A stretch of 64,000 nucleotides of DNA, taken from NCBI GenBank assembly GCA_025642075.2, contig JAODUO010000627.1, forward strand, positions 12,501 through 76,500, in the 5' to 3' direction. This document shows positions 1 through 13,967 of this stretch, in pieces. Origin of the DNA: Ridgeia piscesae. Its lineage: Eukaryota; Annelida; Polychaeta; Sabellida; Siboglinidae. Each line of letters starts with the position of its first letter. The first letter of the stretch is position 1. Both the position numbers and the translations under genes were made by a program. A model generated the notes under the pieces. The model had not been told where the DNA came from, did no database searches, and was given only the letters and a program-made list of their open reading frames with translations.

Positions 1-1192
1 AGGTGGACAGAGACAGTGATTAGTTCTCAGGTGGACAGAGACAGTGGTCAGTTCACAGGTGGACAGAGACAGTGGTCAGTTCACAGGTGGACAGAGACAG
101 TGATCAGTTCACAGGTGAACAGAGGCATTGGTCAGTTCACAGGTGGACAGAGACAGTGGTCAGTTCACAGGTGGACAGAGACAGTGGTCAGTTCACAGGT
201 GGACAGAGACAGTGGTCAGGTCACAGGTGGACAGAGACAGTGATTAGTTCTCAGGTGGACAGAGACAGTGGTCAGTTCACAGGTGGACAGAGACAGTGGT
301 CAGTTCACAGGTGGACAGAGACAGTGGTCAGTTCACAGGTGGACAGAGACAGTGGTCAGTTCACAGGTGGACAGAGGCAGTGGTCAGTTCACAGGTGGAC
401 AGAGACAGTGGTCAGTTCACATGTGGACAGAGACAGTGGTCAGTTCACAGGTGGACAGAGACAGTGGTCAGGTCACAGGTGGACAGAGACAGTGGTCAGT
501 TCACAGGTGGACAGAGACAGTGATTAGTTCTCAGGTGGACAGAGACAGTGTTCAGTTAACAGGTGGACAGAGACAGTGGTCAGTTCACAGGTGGACAGAG
601 ACAGTGGTCAGTTCACAGGTGGACAGAGACAGTGGTCAGTTCACAGGTGGACAGAGACAGTGGTCAGGTCACAGGTGGACAGAGACAGTGATTAGTTCTC
701 AGGTGGACAGAGACAGTGGTCAGTTCACAGGTGGACAGAGACAGTGGTCAGTTCACAGGTGGACAGAGACAGTGGTCAGTTCACAGGTGGACAGAGACAG
801 TGGTCAGTTCACAGGTGGACAGAGGCAGTGGTCAGTTCACAGGTGGACAGAGACAGTGGTCAGTTCACATGTGGACAGAGACAGTGGTCAGTTCACAGGT
901 GGACAGAGACAGTGGTCAGGTCACAGGTGGACAGAGACAGTGGTCAGTTCACAGGTGGACAGAGACAGTGATTAGTTCTCAGGTGGACAGAGACAGTGTT
1001 CAGTTAACAGGTGGACAGAGACAGTGGTCAGTTCACAGGTGGACAGAGACAGTGGTCAGTTCACAGGTGGACAGAGGTAGTGGTCAGTTAACAGGTGGAC
1101 AGAGACAGTGGTCAGTTCACAGGTGGACAGAGGCAGTGGTCAGTTCACAGGTGGACAGAGACAGTGGTCAGTTCACAGATGGACAGAGACAG
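1..1192. repeat. 28-bp minisatellite, about 42 copies, cut by left edge
   Basis: Tandem units of 28 bp built on AGGTGGACAGAGACAGTGG followed by TCAGTTCAC. The array starts before the window. The variants TGATTAGTTCTC, TTCAGTTAAC, GAGGCAG and CACATGTGG recur in the same order 448 bp apart, which gives a higher-order period of 16 units. Stop-free frames in all registers are shadows of the repeat and I do not call them genes. Confidence 0.97.
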
Positions 1193-1976
1193 GATGTTTA
1201 AAAAGTGATTAATAAACAAATATCTGACATAATCACATTACCAAGTATCTTGCATTATGCCCAGTTCCTAATGACATCATGCACATATCTGCCCCCTCTA
1301 ACTGGTCAGCCAGTGACTTGTTACACAATATCCATCTATTAATGGTGCGCTCAATAAATCACAAGTGCCTAATCAGACTAGAATAATCAACTTTGTGGTC
1401 TGACCTTTCAGCTTCGGGGCACATCAAAGGTGTTAACTGTCTGAGCTTAATCGATGACACACAGAGGTTTATTACTTTACTAAATAATGCGTACTTTCAA
1501 ATTATAAGTTTTTACAAACTTGTTGTTTTCCTGGTGATGTTCTACTGAAGACATATGTATTAATGACTGCAACTCTATTCCTCACTTAACTGAACCAAAA
1601 GTCCAGATGAAGCATAAAACCGACAGTGACACCCGCACATACACTGTCAGCAAAACGAGTCGGTCCAGGTGGTTAAGTTGACTAACACCTAAACTGACAT
1701 ATTTTGCTTTTAACACATTTTATTTTTAACTCAGCATCTGTGGGTACTTAATAATTAGATCAAACCAAATTCCACAGAAACACAAGTGACATATACACAT
1801 GGAGGCTGTTTAAAGCAAGGGCTTGATCATTTCACTCTCTGGTGACACAACTAAGTTCAAATCCTTTGCTACTAATTCGAATCTTTAGGCAATGCTATTC
1901 ACTCTATGTAGTTCAATAAGAAGAATGAATGAGAATACAAAGAACTCTGCCAGTGAGTCAAATGTCAGGTGCTTTA
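1193..1976. other. Unique AT-rich spacer, no gene seen
   Basis: Unique sequence between the 28-bp and 74-bp arrays. I see no long ORF, tRNA-like motif or repeat. The right end runs directly into the first 74-bp monomer. Confidence 0.6.
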
Positions 1977-4900
1977 AGCAGTCTTAGTGACTGGAGACTG
2001 CACTGTACAAACACCTACCTCTTACCTTAGCTTATTGAGAGTCCAACATTAGCAGTCTTAGTGACTGGAGACTGCACTGTACAAACACCTACCTCTTACC
2101 TTAGCTTATTGAGTCCAACGTTAGCAGTCTTAGTGACTGGAGACTGCACTGTACAAACACCTACCTCTTACCTTAGCTTATTGAGATCCAACATTAGCAG
2201 TCTTAGTGACTGGAGACTGCACTGTACAAACACCTACCTCTTACCTTAGCTTATTGAGAGTCCAACATTAGCAGTCTTAGTGACTGGAGACTGCACTGTA
2301 CAAACACCTACCTCTTACCTTAGCTTATTGAGAGTCCAACATTAGCAGTCTTAGTGACTGGAGACTGCACTGTACAAACACCTACCTCTTACCTTAGCTT
2401 ATTGAGAGTCCAACGTTAGCAGTCTTAGTGACTGGAGACTGCACTGTACAAACACCTACCTCTTACCTTAGCTTATTGAGAATCCAACATTAGCAGTCTT
2501 AGTGACTGGAGACTGCACTGTACAAACACCTACCTCTTACCTTAGCTTATTGAGAGTCCAACATTAGCAGTCTTAGTGACTGGAGACTGCACTGTACAAA
2601 CACCTACCTCTTACCTTAGCTTATTGAGAATCCAACATTAGCAGTCTTAGTGACTGGAGACTGCACTGTACAAACACCTACCTCTTACCTTAGCTTATTG
2701 AGAGTCCAACATTAGCAGTCTTAGTGACTGGAGACTGCACTGTACAAACACCTACCTCTTACCTTAGCTTATTGAGAGTCCAACATTAGCAGTCTTAGTG
2801 ACTGGAGACTGCACTGTACAAACACCTACCTCTTACCTTAGCTTATTGAGAGTCCAACATTAGCAGTCTTAGTGACTGGAGACTGCACTGTACAAACACC
2901 TACCTCTTACCTTAGCTTATTGAGTCCAACGTTAGCAGTCTTAGTGACTGGAGACTGCACTGTACAAACACCTACCTCTTACCTTAGCTTATTGAGAATC
3001 CAACATTAGCAGTCTTAGTGACTGGAGACTGCACTGTACAAACACCTACCTCTTACCTTAGCTTATTGAGAGTCCAACATTAGCAGTCTTAGTGACTGGA
3101 GACTGCACTGTACAAACACCTACCTCTTACCTTAGCTTATTGAGAGTCCAACATTAGCAGTCTTAGTGACTGGAGACTGCACTGTACAAACACCTACCTC
3201 TTACCTTAGCTTATTGAGAGTCCAACGTTAGCAGTCTTAGTGACTGGAGACTGCACTGTACAAACACCTACCTCTTACCTTAGCTTATTGAGAGTCCAAC
3301 ATTAGCAGTCTTAGTGACTGGAGACTGCACTGTACAAACACCTACCTCATACCTTAGCTTATTGAGAGCCCAACATTAGCAGTCTTGGTGACTGGAGACT
3401 GCACTGTACAAACACCTACCTCTTACCTTAGCTTATTGAGAGTCCAACATTAGCAGTCTTGGTGACTGGAGACAGCACTGTACAAACACCTACCTCTTAC
3501 CTTAGCTTATTGAGAGTCCAACATTAGCAGTCTTAGTGACTGGAGACTGCACTGTACAAACACCTACCTCTTACCTTAGCTTATTGAGAGTCCAACATTA
3601 GCAGTCTTAGTGACTGGAGACTGCACTGTACAAACACCTACCTCTTACCTTAGCTTATTGAGAGTCCAACATTAGCAGTCTTAGTGACTGGAGACTGCAC
3701 TGTACAAACACCTATCTCTTACCTTAGCTTATTGAGAGTCCAACGTTAGCAGTCTTAGTGACTGGAGACTGCACTGTGTGAGATCCAACATTAGCAGTCT
3801 TAGTGACTGGAGACTGCACTGTACAAACACCTACCTCTTACCTTAGCTTATTGAGAGTCCAACATTAGCAGTCTTAGTGACTGGAGACTGCACTGTACAA
3901 ACACCTACCTCATACCTTAGCTTATTGAGAGTCCAACATTAGCAGTCTTAGTGACTGGAGACTGCACTGTACAAACACCTACCTCATACCTTAGCTTATT
4001 GAGAGTCCAACATTAGCAGTCTTAGTGACTGGAGACTGCACTGTACAAACACCTACCTCTTACCTTAGCTTATTGAGAGTCCAACATTAGCAGTCTTAGT
4101 GACTGGAGACTGCACTGTACAAACACCTACCTCTTACCTTAGCTTATTGAGAGTCCAACATTAGCAGTCTTAGTGACTGGAGACTGCACTGTACAAACAC
4201 CTACCTCTTACCTTAGCTTATTGAGAGTCCAACATTAGCAGTCTTAGTGACTGGAGACTGCACTGTACAAACACCTACCTCTTACCTTAGCTTATTGAGA
4301 GTCCAACATTAGCAGTCTTAGTGACTGGAGACTGCACTGTACAAACACCTACCTCTTACCTTAGCTTATTGAGAGTCCAACATTAGCAGTCTTAGTGACT
4401 GGAGACTGCACTGTACAAACACCTACCTCACACCTTAGCTTATTGAGAGTCCAACATTAGCAGTCTTAGTGACTGGAGACTGCACTGTACAAACACCTAC
4501 CTCATACCTTAGCTTATTGAGAGTCCAACATTAGCAGTCTTAGTGACTGGAGACTGCACTGTACAAACACCTACCTCTTACCTTAGCTTATTGAGAGTCC
4601 AACATTAGCAGTCTTGGTGACTGGAGACTGCACTGTACAAACACCTACCTCTTACCTTAGCTTATTGAGAGTCCAACATTAGCATCTTGTGACTGGAGAC
4701 TGCACTGTACAAACACCTACCTCTTACCTTAGCTTATTGAGAGTCAAACATTAGCAGTCTTAGTGACTGGAGACTGCACTGTACAAACACCTACCTCTTA
4801 CCTTAGCTTATTGAGAGTCCAACATTAGCAGTCTTAGTGACTGGAGACTGCACTGTACAAACACCTACCTCTTACCTTAGCTTATTGAGAGTCCAACATT

Positions 4901-7900
4901 AGCAGTCTTAGTGACTGGAGACTGCACTGTACAAACACCTACCTCTTACCTTAGCTTATTGAGAGTCCAACATTAGCAGTCTTAGTGACTGGAGACTGCA
5001 CTGTACAAACACCTACCTCTTACCTTAGCTTATTGAGAGTCCAACATTAGCAGTCTTAGTGACTGGAGACTGCACTGTACAAACACCTACCTCTTACCTT
5101 AGCTTATTGAGAGTCCAACATTAGCAGTCTTAGTGACTGGAGACTGCACTGTACAAACACCTACCTCTTACCTTAGCTTATTGAGAGTCCAACATTAGCA
5201 GTCTTAGTGACTGGAGACTGCACTGTACAAACACCTACCTCATACCTTAGCTTATTGAGAGTCCAACATTAGCAGTCTTAGTGACTGGAGACTGCACTGT
5301 ACAAACACCTACCTCTTACCTTAGCTTATTGAGAGTCCAACATTAGCAGTCTTAGTGACTGGAGACTGCACTGTACAAACACCTACCTCTTACCTTAGCT
5401 TATTGAGAGTCCAACATTAGCAGTCTTAGTGACTGGAGACTGCACTGTACAAACACCTACCTCTTACCTTAGCTTATTGAGAGTCCAACATTAGCAGTCT
5501 TAGTGACTGGAGACTGCACTGTACAAACACCTACCTCTTACCTTAGCTTATTGAGAGTCCAACATTAGCAGTCTTAGTGACTGGAGACTGCACTGTACAA
5601 ACACCTACCTCTTACCTTAGCTTATTGAGAGTCCAACATTAGCAGTCTTAGTGACTGGAGACTGCACTGTACAAACACCTACCTCTTACCTTAGCTTATT
5701 GAGAGTCCAACATTAGCAGTCTTAGTGACTGGAGACTGCACTGTACAAACACCTACCTCATACCTTAGCTTATTGAGAGCCCAACATTAGCAGTCTTAGT
5801 GACTGGAGACTGCACTGTACAAACACCTACCTCTTACCTTAGCTTATTGAGAGTCCAACATTAGCAGTCTTAGTGACTGGAGACTGCACTGTACAAACAC
5901 CTACCTCATACCTTAGCTTATTGAGAGTCCAACATTAGCAGTCTTGGTGACTGGAGACAGCACTGTACAAACACCTACCTCTTACCTTAGCTTATTGAGA
6001 GTCAAACATTAGCAGTCTTAGTGACTGGAGACTGCACTGTACAAACACCTACCTCATACCTTAGCTTATTGAGAGTCCAACATTAGCAGTCTTAGTGACT
6101 GGAGACTGCACTGTACAAACACCTACCTCTTACCTTAGCTTATTGAGAGTCCAACATTAGCAGTCTTAGTGACTGGAGACTGCACTGTACAAACACCTAC
6201 CTCTTACCTTAGCTTATTGAGAGTCCAACATTAGCAGTCTTAGTGACTGGAGACTGCACTGTACAAACACCTACCTCTTACCTTAGCTTATTGAGAGTCC
6301 AACATTAGCAGTCTTAGTGACTGGAGACTGCACTGTACAAACACCTACCTCATACCTTAGCTTATTGAGAGCCAACATTAGCAGTCTTAGTGACTGGAGA
6401 CTGCACTGTACAAACACCTACCTCATACCTTAGCTTATTGAGACCCAACATTAGCAGTCTTAGTGACTGGAGACTGCACTGTACAAACACCTACCTCTTA
6501 CCTTAGCTTATTGAGAGTCCAACATTAGCAGTCTTAGTGACTGGAGACTGCACTGTACAAACACCTACCTCTTACCTTAGCTTATTGAGAGTCCTACAGT
6601 AGCAGTCTTAATGACTGGAGACTGCACTGTACAAACACCTACCTCATACCTTAGCTTATTGAGAGCCCAACATTAGCAGTCTTAGTGACTGGAGACTGCA
6701 CTGTACAAACACCTACCTCATACCTTAGCTTATTGAGAGCCCAACATTAGCAGTCTTAGTGACTGGAGACTGCACTGTACAAACACCTACCTCATACCTT
6801 AGCTTATTGAGAGTCCAACATTAGCAGTCTTAGTGACTGGAGACTGCACTGTACAAACACCTACCTCTTACCTTAGCTTATTGAGAGTCCAACATTAGCA
6901 GTCTTAGTGACTGGAGACTGCACTGTACAAACACCTACCTCTTACCTTAGCTTATTGAGAGTCCAACATTAGCAGTCTTAGTGACTTGAGACTGCACTGT
7001 ACAAACACCTACCTCATACCTTAGCTTATTGAGAGCCCAACATTAGCAGTCTTGGTGACTGGAGACTGCACTGTACAAACACCTACCTCTTACCTTAGCT
7101 TATTGAGAGTCCAACATTAGCAGTCTTAGTGACTGGAGACAGCACTGTACAAACACCTACCTCTTACCTTAGCTTATTGAGAGTCCAACATTAGCAGTCT
7201 TAGTGACTGGAGACTGCACTGTACAAACACCTACCTCTTACCTTAGCTTATTGAGAGTCCAACGTTAGCAGTCTTAGTGACTGGAGACTGCACTGTACAA
7301 ACACCTACCTCTTACCTTAGCTTATTGAGAGTCCAACATTAGCAGTCTTAGTGACTGGAGACTGCACTGTACAAACACCTACCTCTTACCTTAGCTTATT
7401 GAGAGTCCAACATTAGCAGTCTTAGTGACTGGAGACTGCACTGTACAAACACCTACCTCTTACCTTAGCTTATTGAGAGTCCAACGTTAGCAGTCTTAGT
7501 GACTGGAGACTGCACTGTACAAACACCTACCTCTTACCTTAGCTTATTGAGAGTCCAACATTAGCAGTCTTAGTGACTGGAGACTGCACTGTACAAACAC
7601 CTACCTCTTACCTTAGCTTATTGAGAGTCCAACATTAGCAGTCTTAGTGACTGGAGACTGCACTGTACAAACACCTACCTCTTACCTTAGCTTATTGAGA
7701 GTCCAACATTAGCAGTCTTAGTGACTGGAGACTGCACTGTACAAACACCTACCTCTTACCTTAGCTTATTGAGAGTCCAACATTAGCAGTCTTAGTGACT
7801 GGAGACTGCACTGTACAAACACCTACCTCTTACCTTAGCTTATTGAGAGTCCAACATTAGCAGTCTTAGTGACTGGAGACTGCACTGTACAAACACCTAC

Positions 7901-10900
7901 CTCTTACCTTAGCTTATTGAGAGTCCAACATTAGCAGTCTTAGTGACTGGAGACTGCACTGTACAAACACCTACCTCTTACCTTAGCTTATTGAGAGTCC
8001 AACATTAGCAGTCTTAGTGACTGGAGACTGCACTGTACAAACACCTACCTCTTACCTTAGCTTATTGAGAGTCCAACATTAGCAGTCTTAGTGACTGGAG
8101 ACTGCACTGTACAAACACCTACCTCTTACCTTAGCTTATTGAGAGTCCAACGTTAGCAGTCTTAGTGACTGGAGACTGCACTGTACAAACACCTACCTCT
8201 TACCTTAGCTTATTGAGAGTCCAACATTAGCAGTCTTAGTGACTGGAGACTGCACTGTACAAACACCTACCTCTTACCTTAGCTTATTGAGAGTCCAACA
8301 TTAGCAGTCTTAGTGACTGGAGACTGCACTGTACAAACACCTACCTCTTACCTTAGCTTATTGAGAGTCCAACATTAGCAGTCTTAGTGACTGGAGACTG
8401 CACTGTACAAACACCTACCTCTTACCTTAGCTTATTGAGAGTCCAACATTAGCAGTCTTAGTGACTGGAGACTGCACTGTACAAACACCTACCTCTTACC
8501 TTAGCTTATTGAGAGTCCAACATTAGCAGTCTTAGTGACTGGAGACTGCACTGTACAAACACCTACCTCTTACCTTAGCTTATTGAGAGCCCAACATTAG
8601 CAGTCTTAGTGACTGGAGACTGCACTGTACAAACACCTACCTCTTACCTTAGCTTATTGAGAGTCCAACATTAGCAGTCTTAGTGACTGGAGACTGCACT
8701 GTACAAACACCTACCTCTTACCTTAGCTTATTGAGAGTCCAACATTAGCAGTCTTAGTGACTGGAGACTGCACTGTACAAACACCTACCTCATACCTTAG
8801 CTTATTGAGAGCCCAACATTAGCAGTCTTAGTGACTGGAGACTGCACTGTACAAACACCTACCTCATACCTTAGCTTATTGAGAGCCCAACATTAGCAGT
8901 CTTAGTGACTGGAGACTGCACTGTACAAACACCTACCTCTTACCTTAGCTTATTGAGAGTCCAACATTAGCAGTCTTAGTGACTGGAGACTGCACTGTAC
9001 AAACACCTACCTCATACCTTAGCTTATTGAGAGCCCAACATTAGCAGTCTTAGTGACTGGAGACTGCACTGTACAAACACCTACCTCTTACCTTAGCTTA
9101 TTGAGAGTCCAACATTAGCAGTCTTAGTGACTGGAGACAGCACTGTACAAACACCTACCTCTTACCTTAGCTTATTGAGAGTCCAACATTAGCAGTCTTA
9201 GTGACTGGAGACTGCACTGTACAAACACCTGCCTCACACCTTAGCTTATTGAGAGCCCAACATTAGCAGTCTTAGTGACTGGAGACTGCACTGTACAAAC
9301 ACCTACCTCTTACCTTAGCTTATTGAGAGTCCAACATTAGCAGTCTTAGTGACTGGAGACTGCACTGTACAAACACCTACCTCATACCTTAGCTTATTGA
9401 GAGTCCAACATTAGCAGTCTTAGTGACTGGAGACTGCACTGTACAAACACCTACCTCTTACCTTAGCTTATTGAGAGTCCAACATTAGCAGTCTTAGTGA
9501 CTGGAGACTGCACTGTACAAACACCTACCTCTTACCTTAGCTTATTGAGAGCCCAACATTAGCAGTCTTAGTGACTGGAGACTGCACTGTACAAACACCT
9601 ACCTCATACCTTAGCTTATTGAGAGCCCAACATTAGCAGTCTTAGTGACTGGAGACTGCACTGTACAAACACCTACCTCTTACCTTAGCTTATTGAGAGT
9701 CCAACATTAGCAGTCTTAGTGACTGGAGACTGCACTGTGTAAACACCTACCTCTTACCTTAGCTTATTGAGAGTCCAACATTAGCAGTCTTAGTGACTGG
9801 AGACTGCACTGTACAAACACCTACCTCTTACCTTAGCTTATTGAGAGTCCAACATTAGCAGTCTTAGTGACTGGAGACTGCACTGTACAAACACCTACCT
9901 CTTACCTTAGCTTATTGAGAGTCCAACATTAGCAGTCTTAGTGACTGGAGACTGCACTGTACAAACACCTACCTCTTACCTTAGCTTATTGAGAGTCCAA
10001 CATTAGCAGTCTTAGTGACTGGAGACTGCACTGTACAAACACCTACTCTTACCTTAGCTTATTGAGAGTCCAACATTAGCAGTCTTAGTGACTGGAGACT
10101 GCACTGTACAAACACCTACCTCTTACCTTAGCTTATTGAGAGTCCAACATTAGCAGTCTTAGTGACTGGAGACTGCACTGTACAAACACCTACATCTTAT
10201 CTTAGCTTATTGAGAGTCCAACATTAGCAGTCTTAGTGACTGGAGACTGCACTGTACAAACACCTACCTCTTACCTTAGCTTATTGAGAGTCCAACATTA
10301 GCAGTCTTAGTGACTGGAGACTGCACTGTACAAACACCTACATCTTATCTTAGCTTATTGAGAGTCCAACATTAGCAGTCTTAGTGACTGGAGACTGCAC
10401 TGTACAAACACCTACATCTTACCTTAGCTTATTGAGAGTCCAACATTAGCAGTCTTAGTGACTGGAGACTGCACTGTACAAACACCTACCTCATACCTTA
10501 GCTTATTGAGAGCCCAACATTAGCAGTCTTAGTGACTGGAGACTGCACTGTACAAACACCTACATCTTATCTTAGCTTATTGAGAGTCCAACATTAGCAG
10601 TCTTAGTGACTGGAGACTGCACTGTACAAACACCTACCTCTTAACTTAGCTTATTGAGAGTCCAACATTAGCAGTCTTAGTGACTGGAGACTGCACTGTA
10701 CAAACACCTACCTCTTACCTTAGCTTATTGAGAGTCCAACATTAGCAGTCTTAGTGACTGGAGACTGCACTGTACAAACACCTACCTCTTACCTTAGCTT
10801 ATTGAGAGTCCAACATTAGCAGTCTTAGTGACTGGAGACTGCACTGTACAAACACCTACATCTTACCTTAGCTTATTGAGAGTCCAACATTAGCAGTCTT

Positions 10901-12270
10901 AGTGACTGGAGACTGCACTGTACAAACACCTACCTCATACCTTAGCTTATTGAGAGTCCAACATTAGCAGTCTTAGTGACTGGAGACTGCACTGTACAAA
11001 CACCTACATCTTATCTTAGCTTATTGAGAGTCCAACATTAGCAGTCTTAGTGACTGGAGACTGCACTGTACAAACACCTACATCTTATCTTAGCTTATTG
11101 AGAGTCCAACATTAGCAGTCTTAGTGACTGGAGACTGCACTGTACAAACACCTACTCTTATCTTAGCTTATTGAGAGTCCAACATTAGCAGTCTTAGTGA
11201 CTGGAGACTGCACTGTACAAACACCTACCTCTTACCTTAGCTTATTGAGAGTCCAACATTAGCAGTCTTAGTGACTGGAGACTGCACTGTACAAACACCT
11301 ACCTCTTACTTAGCTTATTGAGAGTCCAACATTAGCAGTCTTAGTGACTGGAGACTGCACTGTACAAACACCTACCTCTTACCTTAGCTTATTGAGAGCC
11401 CAACATTAGCAGTCTTAGTGACTGGAGACTGCACTGTACAAACACCTACCTCATACCTTAGCTTATTGAGAGTCCAACATTAGCAGTCTTAGTGACTGGA
11501 GACTGCACTGTACAAACACCTACCTCTTACCTTAGCTTATTGAGAGTCCAACATTAGCAGTCTTAGTGACTGGAGACTGCACTGTACAAACACCTACCTC
11601 ATACCTTAGCTTATTGAGAGTCCAACATTAGCAGTCTTAGTGACTGGAGACTGCACTGTACAAACACCTACCTCTTACCTTAGCTTATTGAGAGTCCAAC
11701 ATTAGCAGTCTTAGTGACTGGAGACTGCACTGTACAAACACCTACCTCTTACCTTAGCTTATTGAGAGTCCAACATTAGCAGTCTTAGTGACTGGAGACT
11801 GCACTGTACAAACACCTACCTCTTACCTTAGCTTATTGAGAGTCCAACATTAGCAGTCTTAGTGACTGGAGACTGCACTGTACAAACACCTACCTCTTAC
11901 CTTAGCTTATTGAGAGTCCAACATTAGCAGTCTTAGTGACTGGAGACTGCACTGTACAAACACCTACCTCATACCTTAGCTTATTGAGAGCCCAACATTA
12001 GCAGTCTTAGTGACTGGAGACTGCACTGTACAAACACCTACCTCTTACCTTAGCTTATTGAGAGTCCAACATTAGCAGTCTTAGTGACTGGAGACTGCAC
12101 TGTACAAACACCTACCTCTTACTTTAACTTATTGACAGTCCAACATTAGCAGTCTTAGTGACTGGAGACTGCACTGTACAAACACCTACCTCTTACTTAG
12201 CTTATTGAGAGTCCAACATTAGCAGTCTTAGTGACTGGAGACATGCACTGTACAAACACTACCTTACAGC
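1977..12270. repeat. 74-bp satellite array, about 139 copies
   Basis: More than 10 kb of head-to-tail 74-bp monomers (72- and 73-bp length variants occur), very similar to each other. Each begins near AGCAGTCTTAGTGACTGG and ends in GAGAGTCCAACATT. Each carries a perfect 7-bp inverted repeat, GCAGTCT / AGACTGC, around a 10-nt spacer, so every monomer could form a small hairpin. One monomer is internally deleted at about 3771-3790. Variants CATACC (for CTTACC), GAGCCCAAC (for GAGTCCAAC) and ACATCTTATC are clustered rather than random. The last copies (12120-12270) are degraded. There is no sustained ORF, so I see no coding role. Confidence 0.98.
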
Positions 12271-12920
12271 TATCGAGGGGGCTATGCCATCTCACTGAAG
12301 GGACGTGACCACCCATTATGCACAGAACAATGACACCATCACACAAACACCACAAACACCACAAACACCACAAACACCACAAACACCACAAACACCACAA
12401 ACACACAAACATGCACACCTGGTGGCTTTGACATGGGAAACCAATTACTGGACACATCTTATTCCAAGAAAATCTGTCGCTCATACACAAACACACAAGA
12501 ATGTTCTCTGAAAGTGTAATTAATGTTTGATTACTGTCTGCAGGAACTAGCTGACATCTCTGTGTGCAGGTAAGATGGGTGTAATATATTTTATTAATGT
12601 TTCGGCTATAAATAGTACAACACAATTTATACATGTCATATTTAATTTGTATATAACAGCTAGCTGTCTGTTTGGTTAGACAGATCTATAACTCATGCCT
12701 CTATGTGCTGTGGAATCAATGATCTTTGTATACAAACTTTAACTTCTCTGGGAAGCATTCAGCCACGCAACATTTAATTAGTATTAAGTTACTGTTCAGC
12801 CATAGTACTGTTTCTCAGTGGAAGATCTTTTCAAACTGTTTTGTTGCACACTTACACCAACAACAGTACTATATAGTGTATGTCTAATTTCAGGGGAAAC
12901 ATTATGCTGTAGGCAAATGA
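12271..12920. other. Unique spacer containing a 9-bp microsatellite
   Basis: Mostly unique AT-rich DNA. At 12342-12402 there are about seven copies of ACAAACACC, which produce a Cys-Leu-Trp repeat on the minus strand that I take as spurious. No gene is supported. Confidence 0.6.
12342..12402. repeat. 9-bp microsatellite (ACAAACACC)n
   Basis: About 6.7 perfect copies of a 9-bp unit, embedded in unique sequence 70 bp to the right of the 74-bp array. Confidence 0.95.
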
Positions 12921-13640
12921 AACTTAAAGTGGGAAGTCATATTTCTATGGTATAGTATATTCACCCATGGTTCATAATGCATTATAAAGAAGAAGAAAAC
13001 AGTTCAGATGGTTATCTCACTTATATGTCTGGGTATGAACTATACACACATCACAGTAAATATCCATTTGTTAATTACGACAAAATAAATATTATTAGGT
13101 GGAGGTAAGGGGTGGCAGGGGTCATTTTTCTATGGTATTGTATATTGACCCATTGGCTCATAATAGTAAATTGTAAAAGAAATCATTGCCATTTGATATG
13201 TGACAGTATATGATTCATACAATCATCAAAGTAAATATCCATTTGATAATTACAGAATAAATGCTTTACGGTGGGTGGGTAATTTTTCTATGGCATAGTA
13301 TATTGACCCATGCTCATAATACAGTACACAAAATCCAGTTTGGGTGGATATATGGCTGGGTATGAACTATGAACCCTACAAGCATCACAGTAAATATCAA
13401 TTTGATAACTACAACAAATTAAACTTTTTAAGGTGGGTTATGGTGGGGGTTCATTTTTCGATGGTATAGTATATTGACCCATGCTCATAATACATTACAC
13501 AAAACCCTAGTTTGGGTGGTTATGGCTGGGTATGAACTAAACCCTACAAGCATCACAGTAAATATCCATTTGATAATTACAACATAATTACAAATGTTTT
13601 TAGGTGGGGGTAGGGGTTCATTTTAGGGTAAAATTTTTGA
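12921..13640 (+). repeat. Old tandem repeat of 158-185 bp, about 4 diverged copies
   Basis: The block TTTCTATGGTATAGTATATT followed by GACCCATG recurs at 12942, 13127, 13285 and 13456, giving spacings of 185, 158 and 171 bp. Between the blocks every copy shares GGGTATGAACTA, ATCACAGTAAATATC and TTTGATAATTACA. A fifth, decayed copy begins near 13620. Copies are clearly older and more diverged than the neighbouring short-unit arrays. Confidence 0.88.
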
Positions 13641-13779
13641 GCCATGGGTCAAAAATACTTTTAAAATAAAATTTTTTGACCTGGTTACCGACGTCGGGAA
13701 ACCCAAACTTAATTAAATACCAAAATTAAAACATTTCAAATGTTTTGGTTTGTTTGATAAATCTACAAGCCCATAACCA

Positions 13780-13967
13780 TCCATTACAAGTTTTAATGAG
13801 CCATTTCAACGTACTATGCCATAGAAATGTGACCTCCCCACCCCTACCAAAACAATGTTTTTTTAATAATTATCAAATACAGTAAACATTTCACTGTGAT
13901 GCTTGAATGCTAAATCTACAAACCCATAACTATCCAAATTGTCAGAGTTTTACAGTTGTTTATGTAT
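13780..13967 (-). repeat. Inverted copy of the 158-185-bp repeat
   Basis: Carries the reverse complement of the unit at 12921-13640: ACTATGCCATAGAAATGTGA, then ATAATTATCAAATAC, CACTGTGATGCTTG and CCATAACTATCC. It leads straight into the first monomer of the 40-bp array near 13968. Confidence 0.82.

Noticed and set aside
1..12270. CRISPR array made of 28-bp or 74-bp repeats
   Set aside because: The repeats are contiguous with no unique spacers, no cas genes, and the context is eukaryotic.
12197..12634. 145-codon minus-strand ORF with Cys-Leu-Trp repeats
   Set aside because: The repeated part is the 9-bp microsatellite and the remainder has no domain.
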